From the NCBI GenBank assembly GCA_030615605.1, contig JAUWYY010000002.1:124001-188000 (forward strand): 64,000 bases of DNA. The letters run 5' to 3'. Made by a program: the position numbers and the translations under genes. Shown here in pieces: positions 8,494 to 16,981 of this stretch; the stretch's first letter is position 1; every line of letters begins with the position of its first letter. The notes beneath the pieces are model-generated. The model saw only the letters and a list, made by a program, of their open reading frames with translations. It did not search any database and was not told the origin of the DNA. The DNA is from a bacterium. GTDB lineage: Bacteria; Armatimonadota; Zipacnadia; Zipacnadales; Zipacnadaceae.

Positions 8494-9414
8494 TTAGGCT
8501 TGGTGGCGGCGCCGGCGGCGGCTTACGAGCCAGATTAGCAGCAGCACGGGCAGCCATATCACCACGCCATCAATCACGATATAGATCAGGGCGGTCAATA
8601 TACCCTGCAGCATACTGACCAGCACCCGATAGGCGCTGCGCACGTGATAGAGTATGTCGTAAGGACCACTGGGCCCGACTACCGCCGGTCCCTTCTCGTA
8701 GAGGCTGACCTGGATGGTTGAGAAGCTAACCCGGTCTTTAAGGTAGCGAAGCCGGCCCTGGCTCTTCTCGATCTGTTCGCGCCGAGTGGCCAGCTCCCGT
8801 TCAATCTGCAACAGGTCGGCCAATTTCCCCGACCGCTTCAGCATCGCCAGCAACCGCTCTTCAGCCTGGCGCAGTGTGCGCAGCCGCGCGTCCAGATCCA
8901 GGAATTCCTCGGTTACGTCTTGAGTATCAATACTCTCGTGCTCGACCTTACCTAATTGCCGAATCTGCGCGACGACTTCGCTGAAGCGGCTGGCAGGAAC
9001 GCGCACCTTTATGTCAACATACCGCTGGCCAGCCTCGCCGACCCGCATGGTGCTGTCCGCCAGAAACCCTCCGACCTCCTCGGTCATCCTGACTATTTTC
9101 TGCCGGGCGGCATCGGCATCCTCTGTCTTCACAGTCAGATTAGCGTTGTAGATGATCTGCCGGTCAACCGTGGCGGCAGCCGCCTCGGTGATGAGCACCG
9201 ATGACGGTCCAGAGGACTTCGTCGCGTCGGCCACCTCTTCGCCTGCGTACTCGTATTCGGGCGCCTGCACACCCATTCGCATCTCCGCCATCTCGCCCAC
9301 ACGGTGGGCTTTCTCTCGCGACAGGCTAAAGACAGGCATCAGAACCGCTGCGATAATCGCCAATGCCCCGATACCGGCAAGCGTCCATACTACAGCCTTA
9401 GTTACACGGTGCAA
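8494..9414 (-). CDS. DUF4349 membrane protein
   Basis: About 306 residues. There is an N-terminal helix (residues about 8-30), a periplasmic part that begins DRQIIYNANLTV, a coiled coil of about 60 residues (FLDLDARLRTLRQAEERL...), a conserved VSFSTIQVSL strand, and a C-terminal hydrophobic helix before a basic RRRRRH tail. This order is diagnostic of DUF4349, whose function is unknown; members are cell-surface lipoproteins or membrane proteins. The TTG at 9414 is the likely start because AGGAGG is 8 bases upstream, whereas the GTGs at 9423 and 9420 overlap or abut it. Confidence 0.85.
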   Translation of the reverse strand: MHRVTKAVVWTLAGIGALAIIAAVLMPVFSLSREKAHRVGEMAEMRMGVQAPEYEYAGEEVADATKSSGPSSVLITEAAAATVDRQIIYNANLTVKTEDADAARQKIVRMTEEVGGFLADSTMRVGEAGQRYVDIKVRVPASRFSEVVAQIRQLGKVEHESIDTQDVTEEFLDLDARLRTLRQAEERLLAMLKRSGKLADLLQIERELATRREQIEKSQGRLRYLKDRVSFSTIQVSLYEKGPAVVGPSGPYDILYHVRSAYRVLVSMLQGILTALIYIVIDGVVIWLPVLLLIWLVSRRRRRHQA

Positions 9415-9735
9415 TCTCACCACCTCCTGATTGACCCCTTGTACCTCGGACTATCTATCGCAACTGGATGTTAGACGGCCGAGCCAGGTTGGCTGTTCCC
9501 ACCCTTGGCAGATTCTCGTGATGGGCAGTCACCTAATCCTACTGTTCGTCGGCAAGGCCACAGGTCCTTCCGGCGATTGCTTGCCATGCTGGATATGCAC
9601 CATCACCCTTGCTCGGTAGCCTCTTCGACTATGGCAATCTCTCGCGGGACCACCCAGCTCGTATGGCACCTCAAAGCTGCGGGCCTGTTGGCCGATGGCC
9701 GCTATGGTGGAGTGCGACCTCTATCCAGCCAGGGC
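9415..9735. other. Intergenic region with no convincing gene
   Basis: About 320 bases between the DUF4349 start and the end of the GH65-like gene, both on the minus strand. Short open frames here lack ribosome sites and family motifs. I see no strong promoter pair and no clear terminator hairpin. Confidence 0.5.
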
Positions 9736-11976
9736 CTAGCGCGGAGCTGTGGCTACCACTGTGGAACAGCTACCGGCCGTCAGCGCCACGGGCAGGGCGA
9801 GACGCCCATTCGACAACCGCTGGTAGGTGATCGGGCGACCTCCGACCGTCAGTTGGGCGGGGCTCTCTGGTGACCCGACTGACGGCAATGAGAGCGTAAC
9901 GGAGCCTGAGCGCTTCCCGGCTTGGAGCGTCACAGCTATCTCCTGGTCTCGCCAGCGCGCCGAGACATGGATTCCGCCCCGCGCTAGTAGCCTCTCGAAG
10001 CTTACTCCGCGCCGCCCCCAGTCGGAGGGGACGCCCGGGAACACGGCTATATTGCCCTTCTGCCACGATTGCAGGAGCATCTCATTAACTGCGCTAACCA
10101 GGGCACCACAGGTGGTGGCAAAGTGTGTCCAGCAGGCGCCCTGGGTCTCGGCGAAGCTGATGTCGTCAACAATAGCCCCGTCCGCCTCCAGCAGCGCTCG
10201 CAGCAGCGTATATGCGCGCGCTCCGTCTCCCATACGAGCGGCCACCGCTGCCAACCACGGGCGGTTGAAAGTAGGCGTCGCGTCCAGGTCTACTCGCTGC
10301 AGCGTAGCGTCGAATGTTCGGCGGACGAGGTCACTGTCCGGGTTCAATACCGGCAGCCACCATACGCCCACCAGGGGCGAGGGATGTTTCATTGGCCTAG
10401 CAAGGTCGTCGCCATGGTAGGCGGTCAGTACCGGTTCGTCGCAGGTGGTAACGGCTGGCAGGTAAATCTTCCCGCGTACGCGTTCGATAGCTGCAGTGCT
10501 GCATTCTAGGTCGTGACACACTTGTGCCAGCCAGGCCGCACCCATCTGGGTGGACACGGCACCAGGGGTCTTGCCAGCATCTTCGTCCAGACCGACAGAA
10601 CTTGGACTCAGAAAGCTCTCCGTCGCATCATTCCACTGCAGGTGGGCAGCCAGGAACTCTCCGGTATCGCGCAGCAGTGGCTTGACGTCCTCCAGGAGCT
10701 CCTCGTCGTTTGTCCAATAAGCTTGCATGTAAGCCTGCCAGGCGATGTGGGCATTGACATGGTGCTCATGCCGAAAGGGTTCCGGGGCAAGCTCATCCCC
10801 GCGCCAGTTCTGCTCCCACCCGTAACGCGCACCCGGCATGCCATATTGTTGCATTGCGTTATCCTGTGCGGCAGGCAATACTTGCAGGTACCATTCGACG
10901 TACTGTCGTGCGACCTCCGGGTGATTGCTAGTTAGCAGAGCGTAGTGGATGTAGGTATTGTCATGCCCGAAAATGTGCCCGCGCCACCGGCCGGGGCAGG
11001 GACCCATCGGTCCCGGTGGGTAGGCAGACCCCGCTGATATGCTGGCCAGGTAGTACAGGGAGCGGCAATACCATTTCTGTAGTTCGCTGTCGGGCAACGT
11101 GACGCTACTGCGGAGCCAAAAGGCTCGCCAGAATGCTGCGGTGTGGTCGACCAACGACTGGAAGTCCGGCTCACTGACTCCTGGCCGCGCTTGCCCTGCC
11201 GGCCGTCTCCCCAACACCCACTGTGTGAGCACGATTTCTGCTTCGGGAGCCAGCTGGGCCGTTATCGACTCGCCGCCGTCCTTCAAGTCACCGGGCTGGC
11301 GCCGCCATTCGACAGCGGGTATCGGGCGGACCGCGACTCTACCCGTCATCTCTCCGGTCTTAACCGTCATAATCGCCAGTTCCGGGCTCAGGTCCCACTC
11401 CCCATGAGTTGCATCTACCCGTCGCAGAGTCAGACACAAGCCCGGACCGTTGGTTCGGATCCGCCAGCCGATAGCCCCGTTGGGACTCACTACAGTCTGC
11501 ACCTGGCAGTTGAACGTGCGTAGAGGAAATGCCCTATACTGCCAGCGAGTCACCGCCAGGCCCGTATCGAGATCCACAGTCTGTGAGTACGATCCTTCGA
11601 CTGGGACGCGGGGGGAGAGCTTCAGCTCTATCGGGGCGTGTCGTTGCTGGGATGACCATAGACTACCAAAGATCAGCCCTCCGTCACCAGCTAAGCCCGC
11701 GTTTCTCCATGCAGGTGCATCTCCCATTGCCCCCAGTAGGACACCGTTCCCGCCCAGACCTAGATAGATCCTGGAACCGGCCTCGCGCTCCGAACAAGGG
11801 CTATTCTTTACGAAGTCGTGCGGCCCGATTTTCGCCCCGACCGGCGGCAACTCCTTGGGGCCATAGCAGCCTATCCCGCTGGTGACCACAGCCAGTGCCA
11901 AGCCCAGAAGATAGCACTTCAGAGCTCTTGGTAAGAGCCGGATATGATCCCGTATATCCCAGTGGATCCAAGCCAT
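9736..11976 (-). CDS. GH65-like (clan GH-L) glycoside hydrolase, predicted lipoprotein
   Basis: About 746 residues from the ATG at 11976, which has GGAAAGG upstream. A hydrophobic signal ends in SGIGC, a probable lipobox with Cys at residue 37. A beta-sandwich N-terminal region follows, then an alpha-barrel with HDNTYIHYALL, MPGARYGWE and HEHHVNAHIAWQAY. The last two blocks match the GH65 pattern GA-YPWE and QHHVN-AIAY. GLDEDAGKTPGA occupies the position of the GH65 GPDEYH block, so its Glu is the probable general acid. GH65 enzymes act on alpha-glucosides by phosphorolysis or hydrolysis; which occurs here, and on what sugar, cannot be told. Lipid anchoring suggests action at the cell surface or periplasm. 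Confidence 0.72.
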   Translation of the reverse strand: MAWIHWDIRDHIRLLPRALKCYLLGLALAVVTSGIGCYGPKELPPVGAKIGPHDFVKNSPCSEREAGSRIYLGLGGNGVLLGAMGDAPAWRNAGLAGDGGLIFGSLWSSQQRHAPIELKLSPRVPVEGSYSQTVDLDTGLAVTRWQYRAFPLRTFNCQVQTVVSPNGAIGWRIRTNGPGLCLTLRRVDATHGEWDLSPELAIMTVKTGEMTGRVAVRPIPAVEWRRQPGDLKDGGESITAQLAPEAEIVLTQWVLGRRPAGQARPGVSEPDFQSLVDHTAAFWRAFWLRSSVTLPDSELQKWYCRSLYYLASISAGSAYPPGPMGPCPGRWRGHIFGHDNTYIHYALLTSNHPEVARQYVEWYLQVLPAAQDNAMQQYGMPGARYGWEQNWRGDELAPEPFRHEHHVNAHIAWQAYMQAYWTNDEELLEDVKPLLRDTGEFLAAHLQWNDATESFLSPSSVGLDEDAGKTPGAVSTQMGAAWLAQVCHDLECSTAAIERVRGKIYLPAVTTCDEPVLTAYHGDDLARPMKHPSPLVGVWWLPVLNPDSDLVRRTFDATLQRVDLDATPTFNRPWLAAVAARMGDGARAYTLLRALLEADGAIVDDISFAETQGACWTHFATTCGALVSAVNEMLLQSWQKGNIAVFPGVPSDWGRRGVSFERLLARGGIHVSARWRDQEIAVTLQAGKRSGSVTLSLPSVGSPESPAQLTVGGRPITYQRLSNGRLALPVALTAGSCSTVVATAPR

Positions 11977-12000
11977 GCTTGTTGACCTTTCCGGCATTTA

Positions 12001-12147
12001 TCAACTCGTGGCTGCGGGGCGTTTTGACCTGGGCCAGGCGCTGGTGTAATGGTCGGCATTGCGCCGGTAGTTCTCAACCAGCGCGGCGACAGCAGCGCGA
12101 GCCTCGTCGGGCGCGGTGATGTGATGTGGATCAGCAGTTTCAGTCAT
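12001..12147 (-). pseudogene. N-terminal stub of an Eco57I-like restriction-modification enzyme
   Basis: A 48-codon frame with an ATG at 12147 and a good ribosome site (AGAGGT, 8 bases away). The core ARAAVAALVENYRRNADHYT resembles the first helix of large type IIG/Eco57I-class R-M proteins (pattern: hydrophobic-ALVE-F--N---Y). The similarity stops at SAW, where those proteins continue with YNET---EFIDP. The remaining 10 codons are unrelated. This looks like a start region left after deletion of the body of a large gene. It may still be translated as a 48-residue peptide. Confidence 0.4.
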
Positions 12148-12187
12148 TTAGCCAACCTCTCCCCTGCGCCAGCAACCGCCCAAGGCG

Positions 12188-12859
12188 CTAATCAGGCATC
12201 CGTGCGCCCCGCGCTGCCTCTCGGGCGGCCTCGGCATCCGGAGATTCACGCTCCACGGTGACCTTGAGCATCGCATTACCCTTACGCAGTTGGTCGGCTA
12301 CTTCCATGCCCTCAATGACCCGACCAAAGACCGCGTGCGCTCCGTCAAGGTGCTGCGTCCGTTCTCTCGTATAGCAGATGAAGAACTGGCTGCCACCACT
12401 GTCCGGCGCCGCCGTCTTCGCCATAGACACCATACCGCGATCATGCCTAAGCTCAGGCACGGTCTCGTCGGGGATTGTGAAGCCCGGCCCCCCACCTCCA
12501 GTTCCCAGCGGGTCGCCACCCTGCGCCATAAAGCCAGGGATAATACGGTGAAAGACCACGCCGTCGTAATACCCATCTTCCACCAGCAGCAAGAAGTTGC
12601 CCGCTGTGATCGGGGCTTGCTTATCGAACAGTTCGATCAGGATATCGCCCTGCGATGTGGTGATCTTCACAATGGAGCCAGCCGGCTCCTCCGAGGAGAG
12701 GGGGGGCAGTGTAGGTTTTTGAGCAACCATTGGGGGTTCGGCCTCCTTCTGCGTTCCCGACGATTTGCACCCGTTCACAGCAATCAGCATCATCACTGTC
12801 AACACTACGATTATCAATGCGATGGTCCACGACGCGGCGAGCTTGTCTGTCTGAGTCAT
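12188..12859 (-). CDS. Cyclophilin-type peptidyl-prolyl isomerase, predicted lipoprotein
   Basis: About 223 residues. A signal ends in IAVNGC (lipid Cys at residue 31), then a Pro-rich linker, then a cyclophilin domain from residue about 63. FHRIIPGFMAQGGDP, GMVSMAKT and GSQFFICY match the active-site blocks: the catalytic Arg is in FHRII and Gln in QGGD. The usual active-site Trp is replaced by His in the RTQHLDGAHAVFG segment, as in bacterial cyclosporin-insensitive members. It probably folds exported proteins in the periplasm. The ATG at 12859 is preferred (AGGTG just upstream). Confidence 0.92.
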   Translation of the reverse strand: MTQTDKLAASWTIALIIVVLTVMMLIAVNGCKSSGTQKEAEPPMVAQKPTLPPLSSEEPAGSIVKITTSQGDILIELFDKQAPITAGNFLLLVEDGYYDGVVFHRIIPGFMAQGGDPLGTGGGGPGFTIPDETVPELRHDRGMVSMAKTAAPDSGGSQFFICYTRERTQHLDGAHAVFGRVIEGMEVADQLRKGNAMLKVTVERESPDAEAAREAARGARMPD

Positions 12860-13054
12860 TCTGCACCTCATCTTCGGACATTTCCCATATTCTTTGTTCC
12901 TGCGTTTAGCATTCTCTGCTTCCTGTACTAATCCCTCCCACTGCGGATCATTTGGCCACAGAAGGCCGAGACTAAAACACTCTCAGGCACAACCCAAGCT
13001 ACGCGTGCTTCGCCGTCTTGGATTATGGTCGCCCTGCACCGGGGAGTAGTGACG

Positions 13055-13855
13055 CTAGGGGGCTAAGACCACCGGCAAGCCGGCGGCCTGGAGCATTTCG
13101 GTGAATTGGAGGGCGTTCTCGACGGCCTGGCCCTGATAGTGGTTGTTGAAGACCACATATACCGTTTCGGCCTGCTGGGTCATATCGGCCACTTTGTCAA
13201 TCCAATCACCCAGTTCCTCTTCACTGTAAAGGTAGTCGTAACGCTCCCACGCCTCGTCGTGCTTGAACCATTTCTGGTAGTTGCGTCCGTGGAAGCGCAG
13301 GTAGCCGATGTCAGAGGTAACCTCTGCCACCGGCGGCACCAGACTGTCAAAACGGGGCTGATCCACGCAGCAGAAGCCAAAATCAAGCCCGCGCAGGAAC
13401 TCGAAGGTCTTCCTGGTGATCCACTTGGCGTTGCGAAACTCAATCACCACCGGCAGAGCGGGCAGCAACTCGCGAAATCGGCGCAAATAGTCGACATTCT
13501 CGGGATTCGCATGGAATGAATAGGGAAACTGAGCCAGGACGCATCCTAGCTTGTCTGCCTCCTCAATAGGCTGGAGGGCAGCAGCAAAGTCTGCAAAGTC
13601 GGCGGGGCTGGCATCGCGCTGGTGAGTCATTGCGGAGTTGGCTTTGATGATGAACTGGAAATCGGGCCCGGTCTTGTGCGCCATGGCCGCCAGCGTGCGC
13701 GCCGCCGGCATGCGGTAGTAGGTGTAATTGACCTCGACGAGGCTAAACTGCTGCGCGTAGAAGTCCAGGAAATCCCGCTTGCTGGTACCATTCGGGTAGA
13801 AAGGACCAATCCAATCGTCATACGAATAGCCTGCTGTACCGACCAAAATGCTCAC
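13055..13855 (-). CDS. DUF72 (YecE-like) protein
   Basis: About 266 residues from a GTG at 13855 with AAGGA 8 bases upstream; the frame stays open further upstream but without support. VGTAGYSYDDWIGPFYP at the start, EVNYTYYRMP, FIIKANSAMTH, CVLAQFPYSF, VVIEFRNAKW and YLRFHGRN are the DUF72 signatures of this TIM-barrel family. The biochemical function of YecE proteins is not established. It stands alone between the cyclophilin gene and the divergent SLH porin. Confidence 0.9.
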   Translation of the reverse strand: MSILVGTAGYSYDDWIGPFYPNGTSKRDFLDFYAQQFSLVEVNYTYYRMPAARTLAAMAHKTGPDFQFIIKANSAMTHQRDASPADFADFAAALQPIEEADKLGCVLAQFPYSFHANPENVDYLRRFRELLPALPVVIEFRNAKWITRKTFEFLRGLDFGFCCVDQPRFDSLVPPVAEVTSDIGYLRFHGRNYQKWFKHDEAWERYDYLYSEEELGDWIDKVADMTQQAETVYVVFNNHYQGQAVENALQFTEMLQAAGLPVVLAP

Positions 13856-14033
13856 GGGTGCAGTCCTTAAGATGCCTGTGGATCTACTGACGCAAGTGTA
13901 TCCCACGCACGGCCACAGCGTCAAGTTGAGTCAAACGGGGGCTATTCTGCCCCTCCTGTTATGTCCTTGGTACCAGCGAGAAGGATGAGACGCAGCGCGC
14001 GCCGCAAAGACCCGATGCCTGGATCTGAAGCAG

Positions 14034-14062
14034 TTGACAAAGGGGGAGGACTATGATATACT
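14034..14062 (+). promoter_or_regulatory. Strong sigma-70 promoter for the SLH porin
   Basis: TTGACA (14034-14039), a 17-base spacer and TATACT (14057-14062). The match is near perfect. Transcription starting near 14069 leaves about 280 untranslated bases before the porin ATG at 14350. Confidence 0.8.
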
Positions 14063-14069
14063 TATTAGT

Positions 14070-14349
14070 GTTCGCCGTGACATGATGCATTGCGCGGCGA
14101 CCCTCTGAGTACTCAATCGCACTGCCTGTCCAAACTGGCCAGGAAGGGAGGGTACCTCAAGGCCTGACCGGTAGTTGTTCAGCGGTTGAGAAGCCAAGCG
14201 AGCTGCACACGACAAGGGGCAATAGTGCGAGGAAACATAGGACACTCACCGGATCGCCCCAGTCGGACTGTAGGCTTGCTTGGATGAAGTGAAGACGTGT
14301 TGTCATCACTTCCTTGGAGTCTTCATAATATGAAGGGAGGATAAGATAA
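14070..14349 (+). promoter_or_regulatory. Long structured 5' leader of the SLH porin mRNA
   Basis: There is no gene in this stretch. Near its end GAAGTGAAGAC (14286-14296) pairs with GTCATCACTTC (14302-14312) with one mismatch around a 5-base loop. A second perfect hairpin, CTTCAT-AAT-ATGAAG (14321-14335), abuts the Shine-Dalgarno GGGAGG (14335-14340). I could not match the leader to a known riboswitch class. A role in mRNA stability or translational control of an abundant envelope protein is an inference. Confidence 0.45.
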
Positions 14350-15738
14350 ATGACCAAGCACAGAGTACTGTTGTGTTTAGTTGTTGTGGTGCTCGCAGCC
14401 CCAGCTTATGCAGGAGGTGACCCAGTTGGCACGGTCCCCCCTGATCACTGGGCCTACGACGCTGTCAAGGAGCTGGTGGACGCGGGGATACTGATCGGTT
14501 ATCCCGACGGGGCCATTCGTGGTAATCAGCCCATGACTCGGTACGAGTTCGCGATGGCCATCAGCCGCCTGATGGATGCCATCGAAATGACGGGTGTCGC
14601 TGGTCCCCAGGGCCCCGCTGGCCAAGCAGGTCCGGCTGGTGCCCAGGGCCCGGCATCGGCAGCATCACCTGCGACAGTGGTCGCAGCCGCACCCGCAGGT
14701 GCCACCGCGGCAGCTCCTGCTGCCAGCGGTAAGTGGTACGACCGGATGTCGATTGACGGGTACCTGCAGGTGCGCTATGAGGACCGGGATATGGGTCGTT
14801 CTTCTTCTCGTCCTAGCACTGCGGACAATGGCAATGGCAGACGTGGCGAGCATGACGGGTTCTACCTGCCGCGTCTGCATATCAGCCTGCGGGCTGATGT
14901 CAACGAGCGCACCAAGGCCGTAGCGACCTGGTCACGTGTGGGCACCTCCTCTGATGGGGGCCCGCGGCCGGAGTGGACCACTGACTGGACGGACATCTAC
15001 CTGGACTACGCTTATAGCGACAAGTGGACAGTCCGTCTCGGCCAGGCGCCCAACTGGTTTGGGCTGGAGGGCGCGCAGGACTCGTCGCAGCGCATGTCCC
15101 TGGAGCGAGCTGCCTTCCTGAGTCGTATCCCCGAATCTGGCGGGCCGGACTGGAAGGACGGAGTGTACCACGCAGGTCGGTGGGACCGCGGCGTGTGGTT
15201 CGTCCGCGATCGCAAGAGCACCGGCGGGCCTCAGATCATACTGGGCCTAACTAACGGTAGCTTCCGGGATGTGGAGAACAATAGCAACAAGACCCTATCG
15301 GCAGATCTGAAGTGGGAGCGGCCCTGGGGGCAGTACGGGGTTAGTTGGCTGGATGGCAAGACCAGTTATTCTCCGGACAGGGACCGCAACGCACTGCTGG
15401 GGTATGTGCGGTGGGCGCGACCTGACCAGCGTTGGGCGGCACAGGCCGAGTATATGGACGGTAAGCTGCACGGCGACAACGTCGACGGCTGGTATGGCCA
15501 GTTCGAGTATCGGTTGACGAAGAATCCGACGTGGGCCTTCGTCAAGCTGGAGGAGTTCAACCCCACGGACGATGCCAAGTACGATGCTGTGCACATCGGT
15601 CTGACCAAGCAGCTAGACGAGAACAACGAAGTCACCCTGCAGTGGAGCGATGGCGATTGCGATTACAGGCGCAGAGGCAGTGATAGGACCCGTAAGAAGG
15701 ACCTAATCGGCCTGCAGTGGCAGATGATCTTCGAGTAG
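14350..15738 (+). CDS. S-layer-homology porin
   Basis: A 462-residue outer-membrane protein. It has a signal peptide (cleavage near AYA, residue 21) and one SLH domain at about residues 30-78 with GYPDGAIRGNQPMTRYE. A short collagen-like run of GPxGPA triplets (residues 84-102) and an Ala/Pro linker lead to a C-terminal beta-barrel of about 330 residues with alternating aromatic strands (WTDIYLDYAYSDKWTVRLGQ and others). The coiled coil usual in SLH porins seems replaced by the collagen-like/Ala-Pro stretch. The SLH domain binds pyruvylated or aminated wall polymers and tethers the outer membrane. GAAGGGAGG precedes the ATG. It ends at a strong hairpin. Confidence 0.9.
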   Translation: MTKHRVLLCLVVVVLAAPAYAGGDPVGTVPPDHWAYDAVKELVDAGILIGYPDGAIRGNQPMTRYEFAMAISRLMDAIEMTGVAGPQGPAGQAGPAGAQGPASAASPATVVAAAPAGATAAAPAASGKWYDRMSIDGYLQVRYEDRDMGRSSSRPSTADNGNGRRGEHDGFYLPRLHISLRADVNERTKAVATWSRVGTSSDGGPRPEWTTDWTDIYLDYAYSDKWTVRLGQAPNWFGLEGAQDSSQRMSLERAAFLSRIPESGGPDWKDGVYHAGRWDRGVWFVRDRKSTGGPQIILGLTNGSFRDVENNSNKTLSADLKWERPWGQYGVSWLDGKTSYSPDRDRNALLGYVRWARPDQRWAAQAEYMDGKLHGDNVDGWYGQFEYRLTKNPTWAFVKLEEFNPTDDAKYDAVHIGLTKQLDENNEVTLQWSDGDCDYRRRGSDRTRKKDLIGLQWQMIFE

Positions 15739-15794
15739 GTGAGAGACGGACACTTGGGCTGATTCAATCAGCACAAGCGACAAACACCTACCTG

Positions 15795-15822
15795 GCCGGT
15801 GGCCCCCCACAGGGCCACCGGC
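15795..15822 (+). terminator. Terminator hairpin after the SLH porin
   Basis: GCCGGTGGCCC (15795-15805) and GGGCCACCGGC (15812-15822) form an 11-bp GC stem with a 6-base loop, about 60 bases after the porin stop. No run of T follows, so it may act as an mRNA-stabilising hairpin rather than a pure intrinsic terminator. Confidence 0.6.
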
Positions 15823-15922
15823 TGGTTGGTACAACAAGTCATGCAGAACTGGCACCGGCTTGAGGGGTGTGGCGGTCGGTGTGGCAATGTATGGCATTAG
15901 CCGAACACAGGGAGGGAACAGC

Positions 15923-16618
15923 ATGTGTAGAATCGCAGTAGCCGTGATAGTTGTGCTGATGTGCATTGGGGGTACAGCTTGGGCGGGAGACATCGTTGCC
16001 ATGCCCACGGGCAATATGGTCCCCAAGGGCCAGTATGAGGTCCATTACATTTACTGGGATACGGATTCCATACCTACGCCCGGTGGCCCGATCCTGGAAC
16101 ACGTCAATGTGCTTGAGTTTTTCGCTGGTGTGACTGACGACCTGGAGATAGACGTTCTGTCCATATGGCCCCAGGGCCTGGATGATATCCAGGAAATCAA
16201 CGTCTACTACCGGGTGTTGGAGGAGACCCCCTTGAAGCCTTCGTTGATTGTGGGGGCCACAAACGTGACTGGAGAGGACTGGCTACCCAGCAAAGAGCGG
16301 CCCGGCCCCCTCGGCGACAGCCGGGTCTCACCGTTCGTGCTGGGCTCCTACAACATCATGGTGCCCAAAGGTGGTCCACCCAGCTTGCGCAACCCGCTGG
16401 TAAGGCTACACCTTGGTTACGGCACCAACTTCCACGAAGATAAGCCATTCGGGGGGATGCAGATACTCGTGCATCCTGGCCTCGGTGCAGGTATCTTCAA
16501 CTATCAGGGCCAGCCCGTCTACCTGGTTGCCTGCATGCCCAGGCCCGACATTGAGATCCACTTCGGCTGGGGTCAGGGCGATCCGCTGTTGCATGTGGGA
16601 TACCACGGTAGCTTCTAA
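15923..16618 (+). CDS. Predicted outer-membrane beta-barrel protein
   Basis: About 231 residues from the ATG at 15923, with GGGAGGG 7 bases upstream. It has a signal peptide (MCRIAVAVIVVLMCIGGTAW, cleavage after AWA). The rest is rich in alternating strands with aromatic and polar residues (GQYEVHYIYWD, DLEIDVLSIWP, VRLHLGYGTN, IEIHFGWGQGDPLLHVGYH) and ends in a Phe, as outer-membrane barrels often do. I do not recognise a specific family. It follows the SLH porin but is separated by a hairpin; an independent terminator follows it. Confidence 0.75.
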   Translation: MCRIAVAVIVVLMCIGGTAWAGDIVAMPTGNMVPKGQYEVHYIYWDTDSIPTPGGPILEHVNVLEFFAGVTDDLEIDVLSIWPQGLDDIQEINVYYRVLEETPLKPSLIVGATNVTGEDWLPSKERPGPLGDSRVSPFVLGSYNIMVPKGGPPSLRNPLVRLHLGYGTNFHEDKPFGGMQILVHPGLGAGIFNYQGQPVYLVACMPRPDIEIHFGWGQGDPLLHVGYHGSF

Positions 16619-16668
16619 TCAAGGTTGCCGCACGACCCTGACAACAACTTGGCCGAGAACTAAGAATG

Positions 16669-16712
16669 CCAATGAGCGCACCAGCACCGGTGCGCTCATT
16701 GGTGTTTGTCTG
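16669..16712 (+). terminator. Strong rho-independent terminator
   Basis: A perfect 14-bp stem, CCAATGAGCGCACC (16669-16682) with GGTGCGCTCATTGG (16689-16702), has a 6-base loop and is followed by TGTTTGTCTGT. It lies 50 bases after the barrel-protein stop. Confidence 0.85.
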
Positions 16713-16981
16713 TATGTCGTGCTCAATACCGACTGAATAGGTGCAGTTTCTTCGTTACACTACCAACGATCATTGCAGGGGCAGCATCAGCCGGGTTGAT
16801 CTGATTGGGCTCGGCCTGCTCATAGCCCTCGTCGTGTCGCAACTTTCCCAAGCGTATATCCTTGCGCCAGCCACACCGACCACTTTGCGACTGTTCTGGC
16901 GAGCAGCGCTTGATGAGTGTATACTATGGGTAACGTCGTCTGGATAGTGGGCGCAAACTTATGAAGGGAGATACAAGACAG

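Noticed and set aside
14051-14245. Minus-strand frame inside the porin leader
   Set aside because: No start signal and no protein-like composition; it conflicts with the strong plus-strand promoter.
14070-14285. Possible known riboswitch (c-di-GMP, SAM or cobalamin type)
   Set aside because: I compared the sequence by eye with the conserved cores of these classes and found no match; only generic hairpins are visible.
16741-16947. Possible small membrane protein between the terminator and the binding lipoprotein
   Set aside because: One hydrophobic stretch (LIGLGLLIALVVSQL) but no Shine-Dalgarno, and the region is where the promoter of the next gene should be.
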